Both the position numbers and the translations under genes were made by a program. From Larimichthys crocea (taxonomy: Eukaryota > Chordata > Actinopteri > Sciaenidae): DNA of 64,000 nucleotides. The stretch lies in assembly GCF_000972845.2 (NCBI RefSeq), contig NC_040016.1, positions 1,136,701 to 1,200,700 of the forward strand, written 5' to 3'. This document shows, piece after piece, positions 1-12,798 of the stretch (its first letter is position 1; every line of letters starts with the position of its first letter). The notes beneath the pieces were generated by a model that saw nothing but the letters and a program-made list of their open reading frames with translations, had not been told where the DNA came from and ran no database searches.

Positions 1-165
1 AAGGTAAAATATGGGGTGTCGTTTAGTGAAGGATCAGTCCTTGCCGCGGTGGCACATGGTTCGAATCCGACCTGTGGCTCTTTCCCGCATGTCATTCCCC
101 ATCTCTCTCTCCACACATTTCCTGTTACCCTTGAGGCTGCCTCTGTCAAATAAAGGAATGAAGTG
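1..165 (+). repeat. tRNA-derived SINE (head clipped by window edge)
   Basis: A pol III box B-like element (GGTTCGAATCC, 58-68) follows a degenerate tRNA-like head. A pyrimidine-rich body then runs into a tail ending in AATAAAGGAATGAA near 150-165. This architecture is that of the common teleost tRNA-SINEs. The left end may lie outside the window. It sits within camta1 intronic sequence and looks like an inert insertion. Confidence 0.7.
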
Positions 166-1580
166 AAATGCACATTGAATTCATGCTGAGTAAAATAATT
201 TAAGGGCTAAGCAACAATTTACAAGTCACTAAGGAATATGTTTGGATTTTTGGTATAGTGCAATTGTCTGTTATCAGAAAAGCTTGGCTGAGTAGTCAGA
301 GAGATTTAAATATATCCACAAAATATATGACATAAAGGAAAAGCTGTTGTAGCAGCTCCCGCCCACTACTGCTGGTGGACAACTCTATAATCCTTACACA
401 ACAATGAAGCTGTTAAAAACCTCTCAAGCGACTCATGTAGAACTCATGCCGTCTCAGGTGTCCACAGAAAAGCACAGTACACACTGATCACATGAATTTA
501 CAGTAAAATATTGCTAAATAATTGTGTGACTGTGGACTGCCGTAGAGTGAGCATCAGCAAGCATGAGTATGAGTAAAAAAGTGTGCATCAGGGTAGCGCT
601 ACCGGTGTTTTAAATCTGCAGACACATAGACATACAATTACATACCTCCAGATATTTTAGTTATTTTTTTCTTATTTGCATCAAACCCCAGACGACAAGC
701 TGGAACTGCATGTGCAGAAAAAAATTGATGTTTTACTGAAACTTACCTTCGTAAAACATGAGCAGAGAGTATGAAATATGTATTGACTTCAGAAAACCTG
801 AACTAGGCATATTCCTTTATAAGTCTCTAAGCTCCAGATATGATTAAGTCAGAGAACGCTAAAGAAAAAGTTCAATCAAAATCAATAGGGTTCCAGCACC
901 TGTGGTACTTGATTTACAATGTGATGTTTTGTTGACATCTCACTGTTATTTGGGGATGTAAACATGCAAAATTGCCTTGTGCTGCTGTAAAATATATTTG
1001 ACTCCTAAAGCCCTTGCTAAGTCTGAGGAAGAGAAAGTTATCTAAGTTAAACAAAGTTATAAAGTTATCCAGACAAAGCTCTACGCATGCAATACAAGGA
1101 CTCAAAATAGGAGTACAAGGACCATCCGGGTGTGCGCGAACATGCACACAAATACACATTCACATTCAATGCTTTATCTGTCTCCAATGAATTAAATCTA
1201 ATTTACACAGGACTCAGATATTACATGGGTTCTATGTGGGGACATTTAAGGATACAAAAAGTATTGTCTCTACTGCACAGCCGGCTCTTATTACAGCAGA
1301 CACCGCTGGTCATTCAGTTCTTTTTGGTCGGGCTTGGAATCTAACAGGACTCAAACACACACACACATACGGGCACACATAAATGAACTTAGGCACATAC
1401 ACAACACCCCCACACTCACAGTCACCCATTCCCACTGTTTAATATATTTCTGTGTCTCCAGTTAACAATATTTTGTGTCAAATTATAGTGGGCAAGATAA
1501 ATAGTGGGTCTGTGCGACATGGAGAAAATAGAACAGGAGGAAAATGTGGGGCTTCCAGTTGGGTAGGAGGAAAGGAGACA

Positions 1581-1690
1581 CGAGGAGGAGAGGAGAGGAG
1601 AGGAGAGAAGAGAAGAGAGGAGAGGAGAGGAGAGGAGAGGAGAGGAGAGAAGAGAGGAAGAGGAGGCGAGAGAGGAGAGGAGAGGAGAGA
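1581..1690. repeat. GGAGA-type polypurine minisatellite
   Basis: About 110 bp of almost pure purine on the plus strand, built of GGAGA/GAGAA units with small interruptions. Several apparent open frames on both strands here are only readings of this repeat (Glu/Arg-rich on plus, Ser/Leu-rich on minus) and are not genes. Confidence 0.9.
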
Positions 1691-2458
1691 TAACACTCAT
1701 ACCTCAAACACCTGGCTTTCCCTGACTAGACTTGTAAAACCTGGTTAATCGCAGCCCCTTGTGAACTTGCATGTGGTGAAATATCTGCATGAGTGAAACC
1801 CACTGAAATACTGAGCCCAACGATCTATGAGACATCTACACATGTCCAACTTACCATGTACAGCCTCATTTGCAAATGAAAAGCCTGCTGGATAATTACA
1901 TGTATCAACAAGGAAATTACATTCATGAAAAGAACAAATTTAATTAATTCTTTGCATTGCTGCACATTTGGTTCATGTTGCCAGCACGGTCAGCAGGAGG
2001 GTATAGATGTCTCTAGTTTGAGCGGAAATGGAAGTCACAATAGTTACAAAATGACGTTGGGTGTTAATTGGGCTAGGCTTGGCTCAGAGAGAGATAGAGA
2101 GATAGACAAAGAGGAGGAGAAAAAGAGAGAGGGAGGGAGCGAGAGCCTGGAGGACTAATTAGTGATTATAACTTGGCACTCTCCAAACATAAAATATCTC
2201 TCAACCCAAAAGACAGAGGAATGATTAAAGATAAAAGAATAGGAATCACATATAAGGAGCTGTGAAACACCCCTCTGGTATTGTGTGTTGTGCATGTCTG
2301 AGTGTGTATATACATGCGTGCAAGCATGTGTGTGCATATGTGTTTGTGCGTGTTGGCTTCTTTGCCCCCTCATTAAACCATGCTTTACTCTGGTAAACGG
2401 CAACAGCACAGAGCTCAATGTCAACTGGAGAGGTTACAGCCATAGGCAGGCTCTGGGA

Positions 2459-2512
2459 CACACGCACACACACACAAACACACACACACACACACACACG
2501 CATACACACACT
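2459..2512. repeat. (CA)n microsatellite
   Basis: CA repeat with a few interruptions, one of many in the camta1 introns. Confidence 0.9.
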
Positions 2513-3977
2513 GACACGGATATACTAAGTCTCTCACGAATATGTTATCTAACAAATGCATGAACGTCACGCCCATTTCATTTTGAAAATGAAACTTTCA
2601 GCACGTTTCCAAAGGCGTGTTACTTTTGTCTTTGTTCTGACACGGCAGATAAAATGGTAAGTGACAGCGCCTCCTGACCCTGTGCCAGTGTGAGCTGGAC
2701 ATTAGCAATTCACACATCAAATTCATAAATCAAGGGCACCCTTCACCACAGTATAAATGGAACATAGAGGCCTGTAACTGGCTGTCTCCTAACAGTATCG
2801 TTCTGGGTTTTTTTTAGCATGGATCTATAGTATTTTTCTTCACGTGGTCTGCTAGGTGACATTTAACGTTACCCTTCCTGGATAACTTCTTTTCCAGACA
2901 CTTCTCCTGCCTCATGTCTTACCTACAGGGAAAAACAAATATCTCTGCAAAGAAATGTAGGAATACACTGCATGCATATTTAATTGAATGTATCTATTTA
3001 ATGGCTCACAAACAACAATAATGGCATGAATAATAAATTACATGCACACACACACACTCAGATAGAGATACATGCACACAGAGCTTTGTTTGGGCTGGAA
3101 ATTGGAGCCGCACCACACACACAGGTGAGTTTGGTGGATTCCTGACATTTCTACCTGAGATCTCGAGCTTTTGTCCTTCAGCAATGTGTTTTTTTGTCGT
3201 ACATGTTTGGCATCGCGAGCAAAGGTACTGACTGACTACGCCACATCTCTCTTATCACCTTTGACGTTACCGAACAATTGCAAATGGTGTTTGGGACACA
3301 CATGTATCGATCATACCATTAGCAGGAATACACACACACACACGCACGCACACACACCCAATCTGTTACCATGGCAACACCTACCCTTGATGCGTGAACA
3401 CACGCACACACACAGAGGAGACAGATGGGGCAGTGGTCTAAAATGTATATGCTGCTTTTTGATCTGCTTCACATTCAAGCAATCATGTTAGTGACATGCA
3501 GCGGCACAGCCAGACGCGAGCGCGTGCGAACTGTCACTAGCTGCCTTCGAACCTTACAGCTACCAACATATCGCTGCATGACAAGAACAGAGTTGTGCAA
3601 TGAAACACTGTTTTGTATGTTTTATATCATATTATTTCATATCATCAATACCAAAATAATGCCATCCTCCAACGCTTTTAACCGTATAGTTAAGCAATAT
3701 GTGGAGCAGACTGACATTCAGGAGAACTGTGGCACAGACGGCTGTCGTCTGTGTGATGTACTGAAGTCTGCACCAACCCGTTTGACAGTTGCATCATTTG
3801 AATGGGAGGAGGGGAATGGGGCGGCGGGGGTTTGCTCTGAAGTACAAGCCTTTAAAATGCACATTAGATCATGCAATCCGCACAGTGTGTGTGTGCATGT
3901 CTCATTGTTTTAATATCAGCTTTTGAAAGGGAATTTTACTCGGTATTCAACTCAGTCTGACTTCTGAGTTGTATGTC

Positions 3978-4024
3978 AAATATATGATTACTCTTGTGGG
4001 GACCACAAGAGTAATCATATATTT
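3978..4024. repeat. 47-bp near-perfect inverted repeat
   Basis: Two 22-bp arms (3978-3999 and 4003-4024) are exact reverse complements around a 3-nt loop (GGA). They lie inside camta1 intronic DNA. This could be a hairpin at the centre of a decayed foldback transposon or a replication-derived snapback. It is too short and too tightly looped to be a typical pre-miRNA. Confidence 0.85.
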
Positions 4025-7000
4025 TCATGAGCTAGAGTCCCAGGACCAACCTCTAAAGTTTGTCTTTGTCTACATTTGAAAAAGTTTGATAGCCTCCTTA
4101 CGTCAGCGCTCCATAGAATTTGCTGAAACCAAACAACAAGTCATTCCCGATGGGTGGATAAAACAGGCTCCACCATCAGTCTGTCCACCTGAGTGCGGTT
4201 TGTTATCTAAAACTAGTCTATAGTCTATTACCATGGACAGATACACATACACCCCCAATCTATTATTGAACAAAAGGCTCACGCCTCCGCTCAGCCCTTC
4301 AGGGAGGAATCCATCCCTCCATCCCAGAATAATTTCACACATCAGTAGATACACAAAAGAGAGAGAGAGAGAGAGAGAGAGAAGAGTGGACTGGGTAAAA
4401 ATGTATGGGGTTACAGCTCAGTGCTTGTGGGAGGCCAGGATGTCGGGGGGAGCCATGCGTGACAAAACAGAGATCAGAGGATCATATGCGATCGCGCACT
4501 CACGTGCAAGAAAACAGACACGCGCGGATGCGCATGCACACCAACATCCACACACACACACTCACACACACTTGCACGTACATAAGCATGCCAAGAAAAA
4601 GGTGAGAATAAGGACATATCAGATGAAGACTTATAAAGATCGGCCTGACTTAATCAGCCGCATCCTCATCCAAACACAGAATTGTAATCTCTTTATCTAT
4701 CACACACACACACACACACACACAAGGATAATCCTAATACTACATGCACACATGTATAAACATCAAGGAGAAACCGCTGTGAGTAGAAGGATAAGGAAAC
4801 ACAAAACCAATTCTTGATTTTCTTATGTGTAACCATATGGAAATGAAGAATTCTATGGAAACCACAAAAGCGTATACACACTCAAACACAGACACACGAG
4901 TGTCTACACACCGAATAATTACTGGGTGTTTCCAACACACGTTTGTCGATAACACATCTCCACACTTCATGAGCAACATCTAGACCAGAACTGTATTATA
5001 TTTTTTTTATACGCACACAAACACACGCACACACACACACTGAGGGGATGTACCTAAATAAATAAATTGAAAGCTTCAGATTTGACAGCTGACTTGACAG
5101 CTGATTGGTCTGGAAATCCCATGTATAATCATTGTGTTAAACAGCAAACCATGGTGGACGAACAAACTCTACATATGTATAAGATTTGATGACCAATGAT
5201 GATTTCAATTTTTAATATGCTGCTGATGAAAACTACTATGCTTCTTGCAATGTCAGACAGATAAAAATCAACAAACACAGAAAAAAAAAATCAATTCTTT
5301 TGTTGTAGCAGCTACCGCAATAATCTGGAGCTGTGCACATCCCTAACAGACACACTCACATGTGCAGACAGAAACACAAACACAGACTGAAATACATACA
5401 TGCACGAGACGCACAGCGAGCATACACATGGCTCCCCCTTACGAAAGCACCGAGCAAGAGGCAGCAGCAGACACAATGGAGTGTTTAAGTATGCAGGAAA
5501 CTTTATGCCTGGGTGGAAGAGGAGCTTTGAAGGAATCCGCTGAGGGACACCCAACCTCCTCCTGAACTGAGCCTGTACCTCCTCATCAGAGAGAGAGCCA
5601 TGGAGAGAGAAAGCGAGAGAGGCAGGGTGGGAGAGGAAATGAAAGATAAAGATAGAGAGGGCTAGATGGTAAGTTGGAAGGGAGACTGATGGAGCGAAAG
5701 TGGGAGACAGGGCAGGAGAGGGGGCAGCAACAAGGTGCTTTGGTCTAGTCCCTGTGCCTTGTGCACAATTGCTCTTGCTTAGACAGATGTGTGGAAGTCC
5801 CTAACCAGCAGCAGTCACGTTGTACTGAACTGTACACATACACACACACACACACATAGCCTATTCATGTGAGCACACTGTTCACTAGGCGCCGTGCTTA
5901 ACTCCCAGTATGACCTTCATTGAGATGGATTGCATGAAAAATGTAATGACTTTCCTGAGAGAAAAACCACAGGCCAAATCAGCTTTGCATTGCATAATAA
6001 TGCTGGACTTGGTAATCAATAACACAAACACACAAACACACATTCATAATGGAGTGCACAGCCTGCACATGGAGAAAATGTCTCAGCAGAGGCCAACCAC
6101 ATCACAATGGATGGAGCAAACCACCAGTGGAGAGCTGTGCAATGCATAAACAAGGAGCTATTGACGATAAATGCCTGCATCCATTTCCACCCATCAAACA
6201 CTTCCCTAAGCTAACAGCTTAAGTCTGGAACAACATGCAACTCTGAAAGGCTTTTCACACCCCACATGTTTAGCTCAGGGTTATCTCTGGCCCTGAGTAA
6301 CGAGTTGTCCCAACCTAATTTGGCCTAATTTTACATTGTACCACTTAGCCAGCAGCACAATTAAAGTTATCTATTGTTCATGCTGCAAATATGATGCTAA
6401 TTTTGGCCCACAGCAGGGCAAACCCAGACTCTATATTAATGTGGGGTAGCCATGGGTTTGTGTGAAAGCTCTAACAGTTGAAGAAACTAAAAGTGCTAAA
6501 ATGTGGTTAACACTGAGTAAAGCTGCTGGGTTATTTTGGTGCACGATCACTGCATTTGTTGTTTATACTTCATGGACAGCTTTTAATTTTTTCTTCTATT
6601 TTTGTTTTGGAGGACAACATTACACAATGTAACTAGAGCATCATTTTCACACATAACACAAAACTGGAAAAAAAAAGCACCCATGAGCAGAAATGTGCCA
6701 CACATTTAACAGCTTTCTGTGGTTGCATAGCAACAATGTTAGGTTCCGATAACAATCTTTATCCGACTGACCATAGGGTTTTTGAACTCGGTAACAATCA
6801 GCAGTGGAAACATTCAATCTGTAGCCTTATTTCTTGTTTTATAGCCTCTAAGCCTTATATAGTTTTAGACCCAGGAGCCCCTGATTCCTGCGCCTTAACC
6901 CAGAGTTGTTTGGATTAGAAAAGCGAAATAGACAGCAACACCCCACATGGAATGTACAGTCTGCGGGATTTTAGCTGTGAGTTCGCCGTTGCTTTTTTTT

Positions 7001-7185
7001 TTCTTTCTTTCTTGGTGTCATAGTTTAAGGGTCCCATAATGAAAAGCTGCCATTGTGTTTGTTTACCTCCTCTTCATCTCTCAATGTGACATTAGCCAGA
7101 GATGAGTCACAGGCAAAAAAAAACAAAACACTGAGTTTGTCTCACCGTCACGGATATTTCCCTCTTGTGTGTGTCTCATTCTCAC

Positions 7186-7289
7186 CTCATTGGTGTTCCA
7201 GCGATGGCGCTCCTTGGGCAGAGAGGAACATTTGGGTAGACACTCTAGCAGCTTCTTAGGAAGGTAGATCTTCAACTGGCCTGGCTCAT
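7186..7289 (-). CDS. camta1: camta1 exon: start of CG-1 DNA-binding domain
   Basis: Coding exon of calmodulin-binding transcription activator 1, a nuclear transcription factor. Read on the minus strand it has acceptor CTCCAG (intron side), then 104 nt encoding (N/D)EPGQLKIYLPKKLLEC followed by LPKCSSLPKERHRWNTNE, then donor GTGAGA. This is the highly conserved N-terminal edge of the CG-1 domain shared by CAMTA1 and CAMTA2. The LPKCSSLPKERHRWNTNE wording, with KCSS where I recall CAMTA2 having RCPL, favours CAMTA1. The exon enters in phase 1 (two leading bases complete a codon) and leaves in phase 0. A 145-codon open frame covers this exon, but only these 104 nt are coding; the rest is read-through of intron. 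The gene continues off the left edge. Confidence 0.9.
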
Positions 7290-8699
7290 CTGGAGCGGAA
7301 GGGGGGTTTGGGGAAGAAAAGGGGGCGCAGATAAAGGAAGACAAAGGGAAGGATGAGTAGGGAGAGGAGAGAAATTTCTCATCAGACACAGACACATTGT
7401 GAGAGGTGAATACCAAAATGCAGCATCTCTGGGATCTGAATGAATAAAATAGTAACAAACTTTTATTGTGGAGCATTTTAATGACTTGATGTGACCTTAA
7501 GCAAGTGAATTTCCACAAAAAATGTGTTCAGGCCTTTGAAGGACATAAGCTTTAATTAATTCTGTCAAAAGACATTTAGTTTAAATTTGAATCAAGTTCT
7601 CAATCTGTAAAAACTTACTGGAATTTCTGATTTATTAGAAATATGACTGAAATTTTTTTGGCATAGCACTGCAAAGAGATGTTTATATATTATTCACAAT
7701 CAATGACACAGGAAAAAGCCAAAATTGAACACCAACTATGTTTACCATTTTCACATCATCATTTATGTAAGCGTGTCATTATCTTATTATTTTATTCATT
7801 TATGGGTGATTCACAGTGATGTATACATGGTTAATAATCAAAGCACAGGGTACACCCAATAGTCAAGTACGCAGTGTGCAGAGGGAGCGGCAGCGCACTT
7901 ATTTTTGGACAGCAGGTGGAGGTGCACAACACACCTGGGGCCCACCCGGAAACAGATTGGGATTAAGAAGAAGCCATTATCATACATTATCAGTGCATTT
8001 GGGGTTGGTAACAATAATGGCCAATCACATGGGCATCTCTTATCCCCTTTAAAAGCAATGCTCTCCCCACAGTCTTATACAGACAGTTTGGTAATGGAGC
8101 AGAGACTTCAGACTAGCGCCTCCTGAGAGGAAACTAATCTTCTTGTACAGGAGCTGGAGAGTCACAAGTGCAAATATACAGCAGCCCAAATGTTGCTATG
8201 CGGGTAGGTGATGTTTAGTTTGAGTTTCTGGACATATTAAGATTCCTGGAAGCTGCATGTTTTCTGTGCGTAGTGATGCTGTATTTTATTTAGAATGACA
8301 ATGATCCACACTAACCACAGGTGAGGTGAGGTAAGCTGGTAAAAATCAGCTATTAACCATTATCTACTTATTGTTTCAATGTCTGGGGATATTTTTTTAT
8401 TATTATCACCAAATCCCAGAAAAGACCAAAATCGTCAATGAACAGATAGAACAAATAAGACTTGTCTGTGTAGTTAAGCTTTAATACAACTTATTCCTCT
8501 TTGTCATAAGGCTCTATTAGTTTTTCACATGAGTGAGCCACACTGTTGTACTGGGTGATATGGTCCTTTATTACAATGAACAGTTTATAGCAGTTTATTT
8601 TGAGTCAATCCCACACACACCGTCCTTCTGCTGTGAAGAGCACCAAATCTCCAGCTGAAAATAGTGCTCTCTAAATGTACTATTTATTCCTGTTTAGGT

Positions 8700-9035
8700 T
8701 ACACACTTAGGTTGTCACAATACCAGAATTTTAAACATTTAAACTACTAGTATTAAAAAACAAAACAATACTTGATACCTCTTTAGATACCGTGGCAAAA
8801 AAAAAAAGAGGTTGTGCACACAATATAAGTATAACTCCCCATTTTTTCTTCTTTTTTTCGAATTAACACCCTGCACTCAATGACAAGGTCAATGTGCACA
8901 TAATGATGACCAGTTGATTTTCTTCTTCTTTTTTTTTTTATAGCTGCAGTACATTCGATTTTATTGACTTGATAATATTGCATCATTTTAAACATGTGGT
9001 ATCGAAAGAGTATTGATACTTTTGACATTTTAACT
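8700..9035. mobile_element. Degraded short DNA-transposon-like repeat
   Basis: The left edge carries TTGTCACAATACCAGAATTT and the right edge carries TGGTATCGAAAGAGTATTG followed by ATACTTTTGACA. These resemble the ends of a teleost short interspersed DNA repeat rich in 'GTATCGATAC' motifs. No coding sequence is present. The family is assigned from memory of the motif only. Confidence 0.4.
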
Positions 9036-9454
9036 TCACTAAAAACTACAGTGCCCAGTTGTTTTAGGAAGAAAATCAGCATTTTTAAAAAATATAACTA
9101 CATATTTGTGACTTGTTTTTAAAGATTAAAATCTTTAACGGCTTTCATCATTTGTTGACAAAAATATAGCCAGCCTTGTCCTTTTTAGTATAATATGATG
9201 TGACTATTAGTGGAAGGGCATATTATTCAGGCATGACAAACATGACAATAGCTGTTTATGTAGTTTTGCTATAAGAGTGTACCACTGCCAAAACTATATG
9301 GTGCTGCTGTATTACCAGTGAAACTGCTCTTCTCCTCCCACTGAATCATCAAAATACCAAATAGGTGCAGTTGAGGGAAAAATCCCACTGCGCCTCAGGA
9401 AAATACCACTTCACCAGCGCCTAGTATCCACACAAAGATAGAGTCCCTGGTGTG

Positions 9455-9495
<41 letters not shown>

Positions 9496-11341
9496 AGCTG
9501 TTTGTGAGTGCGTGCCCAACGGGTGTGCTGCTCAGAAGTCAAAGAGAGCAAGCACTCAAAGGTTATTGATAAGCATTTGAGTAGAGGGCGTCCATTCATG
9601 ACTCCCCTGGGAAGATAGGAATTATACTCTACCTGAGGGCAGACGACAGAGCGAGAGAAAAAAAAAGAGATAGGTGGGGTGGGAGGGTCAGAGCGGGAGA
9701 CAGACAGACACAGGGACAATGAGCCAGAGAGAGACAGTTAATGAAGAAAAAAAAAAGAAACTTAGGGAGGGAGAGAGAGAGAGAGAGAGGAAGATTTCGA
9801 AAGTAAGAAATTTGTAAGGACACAAAGAGAGAAAAGTACTGTTGTGAGACATAAGTGGGGTTTCTGTGTGTGTGCTCATGTCAGTATGTAGGTGTCTGAG
9901 CATGTGTGTGTTTGTGTCAGTAGGAAGTGTGTTCAGGCACGTATGCTCCCCCTAATCAATTATGCATTTATTAATAGAAGGCCTGAGAAGACAAAATTTC
10001 AAATAGCTGAACGGTGCAGCAGCTTAGTTAAACAGCTGAATGGTGCAGCTTAGTTAAAGCCTAATTTCTTTTTTAGCAGCACTCCAGCCTCTCTGCTATG
10101 AATGCCAATCAGTGTTTAAACCCCACCCCTCCTGGCTATAACCCCCTCCCCTCCCCCTGCTGTTCTGAAGAATTCTCATCAGAGCCTCGCCTTTGAAATG
10201 TACCAGAACCACCACATCAAACAAGCCCGTTGCACATGCGTAGGCGCGCACACAAACACCCGCACCGCACCGCACACACACACACATGCACACCCATACA
10301 TGCAAACAGACACACACACACGCACATACACACTCAGTGCCTGCCGATCAAAGAACGCACATCACAGTATTTGTCCCAGAGTGGCGTTTTTTGCCAGTGA
10401 CCTTGGTACCAAAATCCCTTTCAAAGCACACCTTCATGGACACGACCATCATCTTAACCCGTCCTCACATTTATTCTCCCTGCTGACGAGGAATGGAAGA
10501 CAAACTTTGCAGTTTTGTTGAATGCTGATGAGCTTTTAACACCCCAAAGGGTTGTATCTTGTATTTCTAACAATCTTGAACCAGAGAACGCGTCCCTGTT
10601 TTAAAAAATTCAGCCTGGGCACTGTCGCAATCGTCTTTTCCATCTGTTCCAAATGGCTCTCAGCGGAGCTGTACTATGGTGTGACATGGGGCAAAAACTT
10701 CTTCTTTTGTTTCCGGCTACCCAGGAAAATGAAGCATCCTGGAACACGGGAAAACATATCTGAATATGGAGATTTACTGCTCCTCATATTTTTATTTGTA
10801 TTTGAAATAATAAAAAAAAATGTCAGTCCCCGCATTGCTTCATGTGAGTCCCTCAGCAGTAAACCACAAATTCATAAATCACTCACTCACTTGCTAATCT
10901 AGTAAAAAAGAAAAAAAAAAAAAAAAAGCCCAAAACAGTGACAAAGCCTGAATGCTAATGTGGAACTGCTGGCTCATTAAGTCATGCAGAGGTATACGTG
11001 CTAAAAAATGAAAATGTTCATCCAAAGTGAAACATTGCTTTGGTAGCCTATCAAATACCATAATTTAGACTGGAATCAAACAGAAGAGCGGCCTCCGACT
11101 GATGAATATTTTACCTCATAAAACTGTCATCTCCATATTTAACACAGAAACAAGCCAATGCCCTTGTGAGATGGCTGTCAGTTAATTATAAAACTCTCCT
11201 CAGTAAAGAGAGAGAAAAATGCTCCAAATGCAACTCTTAACTCTTCCCCCTACTGATATTAGGAGGCGTCGGGGGAAATTTTCACACTTTCCCCCTTTTC
11301 GGGATGAAATTAATGTGACAGAAAGAAAGCCTCATTGCACA

Positions 11342-11533
11342 GCAGCTAGATAGAGGGATGGAAGGGAGGGCAGGAGGGAGAGCCAGGGCAGGCAGGCAGG
11401 CAGGGAGGGAAGAAAAGGAGGGGAGCGCATGGGATGAGCAAAAGTGCAGGAAGAGGGAGGGAGGGAGGGAGAGGCGAGGAGAGAGGGAGAGCGGAGGGGG
11501 GGGAGGAGGGGTTGGTGGTGGTGGTGGGGGGGG
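11342..11533 (+). repeat. Polypurine and G-rich tract
   Basis: About 190 bp dominated by A and G on the plus strand, with GGGA/GGCA units. It ends in runs of G (about 11493-11532), including repeated GGT triplets and an uninterrupted G run. It is potentially able to form triplex or G-quadruplex DNA within the first large region of camta1 introns. Confidence 0.8.
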
Positions 11534-11852
11534 GCGTAGAGAGATGGGCGTGCATGCTAATTTTATCATTCTGCTGATAAACTTTTCCTCCAGTAATCCT
11601 CCAGCTGGGACGTGAGAACAGATAGGAGACAGGGATAGGCTTGGGAAGTCTCAGCTCATATTAAGCAGCCATCCCAAACAGAACTCTCTGTTCTATTCTT
11701 TTCTATTCCACTCTATTGTTTCTCAGATTTTCTCTTAATTCTTTATTTGCCATTTTGTGACAGTCTCGTTTTCTCTCATCGCCCTTAACAAAATAAGAGG
11801 GTCTGGTGCAGGTAGGAGGCCATCTGCTACTTTTGAAATGAAAAAAGGCATT

Positions 11853-11857
<5 letters not shown>

Positions 11858-11898
<41 letters not shown>
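11858..11898. repeat. (TG)n microsatellite
   Basis: Uninterrupted TG repeat of about 41 bp. A CA tract of similar kind follows at 12010-12081 and a TG tract at 12379-12415, giving opposite-phase dinucleotide runs within 550 bp. Confidence 0.9.
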
Positions 11899-11899
<1 letters not shown>

Positions 11900-12376
11900 T
11901 GGAGGAGTGTCTTGACATACCTTCCCCTGCTATACTCATAACCCCCTCCTCCCTAAGCAGCATGTCTGTCTGCTCCTCCTTACATCTGTTTATTTCTTCT
12001 CCAATTTGTCCCACACACACACATGCACACACACACACACACACACAGTCACGCACACACACACACACACACACACACATATGCACAGAGGCAGAGACAT
12101 GCATCTGCGTCATGTCCTCTAAAATCAATAACCAATCAAAGCAATCATTGCTTTTATAGTCCCTTTAACACACTACAGCTATCACACACATGTCCGGGAC
12201 ACACTCACGAGCGTACGCGACCATGTGGCGACCCCAGATTACACACTCCATCTGACTTCTAGTTTAACCAGGCCCATTGAGGATTACAGATACATAATGC
12301 CATGTGTACAGATTAGATATGACGATAAACTACTGATAGCTAAAGTCAGCTCTGCCTTCTCTATGGCTATGTGCAG

Positions 12377-12416
<40 letters not shown>

Positions 12417-12702
12417 CCACTAATACTGTACTGGCATGCATGAATAAACATGATGTGTAACAGAGCTAAATTGGAATGACGTCTCAGCAGAGAGTGTGTG
12501 TTTGTTTAGTGTGTGTGAGTGAGTGTATGTATGTGTAAGTGTGATCTGTTACAGAGAAGATGAGAAGGATAACTCAGTTCCTGCATCACATCATTCTGCC
12601 AGAAGGCTTTTATACTTGCTCCCAGAGTCACCCTGTGCCACAGACAAATGTGTGCGCGGACACACACGCACAAACGATGTGAAGAGTGTTTCTGTCTCTT
12701 AC

Positions 12703-12798
12703 TGTTGGCGTCGGTGTCGTCACTCTTAGGAGGGGTGTGTCCTGTGTAACCAACAGCAATCCTGACCATTCGTTCTGGATTTCTTATCTTCTTCAGTC
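12703..12798 (-). CDS. camta1: camta1 putative 96-nt cassette exon
   Basis: On the minus strand a strong pyrimidine tract and TGTCTGTAG acceptor precede 96 nt, followed by donor GTAAGA. Only one frame is open. It starts with two bases of a split codon and ends with one base, so the exon is symmetric (phase 1 to phase 1). It joins in frame to exon 1 (frame MAAENKPE) upstream and to the CG-1 exon downstream. The encoded 32 residues include GLKKIRNPERM and TPPKSDDTDAN. The acidic DDTDAN end lies where human CAMTA1 has an acidic, Asn/Ser-rich linker before the CG-1 domain. Because phases match with or without it, it could be skipped. No transcript evidence is available, and the sequence itself is not one I recognise. 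Confidence 0.6.

Larger units (their letters stand above)
166..7185 (-). other. camta1: camta1 intron (left part), no exon recognised
   Basis: About 7 kb downstream (minus strand) of the 7.2-kb camta1 exon. I looked for the next exon of the CG-1 domain and did not recognise it, so it is probably beyond the left edge. Contents are an unusual GGAGA tract, many CA/TG microsatellites (for example 2459-2512, 3327-3357, 4548-4572, 4700-4723, 5020-5040), a GA run at 4361-4382, GA-rich sequence at 5580-5720 and a hairpin at 3978-4024. The non-repetitive stretch 6240-6480 looks more complex than its surroundings and could be a regulatory element. That is an impression only. Confidence 0.6.
7290..12702 (-). 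other. camta1: camta1 intron between the cassette exon and the CG-1 exon
   Basis: 5.4 kb of intron on the minus-strand gene. It contains a degraded TIR-type repeat (8700-9035), TG and CA microsatellites (9459-9492, 10262-10335, 11858-11898, 12010-12081, 12379-12415) and a polypurine/G-rich tract (11342-11533). The non-repetitive stretch 10960-11240 has little simple sequence and might be a conserved non-coding element, but I have no comparison to prove it. No further coding exon was recognised. Confidence 0.6.

Noticed and set aside
1..100. A functional tRNA gene
   Set aside because: Only box B is well kept; the cloverleaf cannot be formed, and the sequence continues into a SINE body and tail.
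3425..3913. A 162-aa open frame on plus
   Set aside because: No recognised domain, partly microsatellite flank, no splice or promoter context, inside a camta1 intron on the other strand.
4233..4817. A 194-aa open frame rich in His/Thr
   Set aside because: Largely CA-repeat translation (HTHTHT); not a gene.
7081..7518. A 145-aa minus-strand gene
   Set aside because: Only 7186-7289 is a bordered exon (camta1); the remainder is intron read-through.
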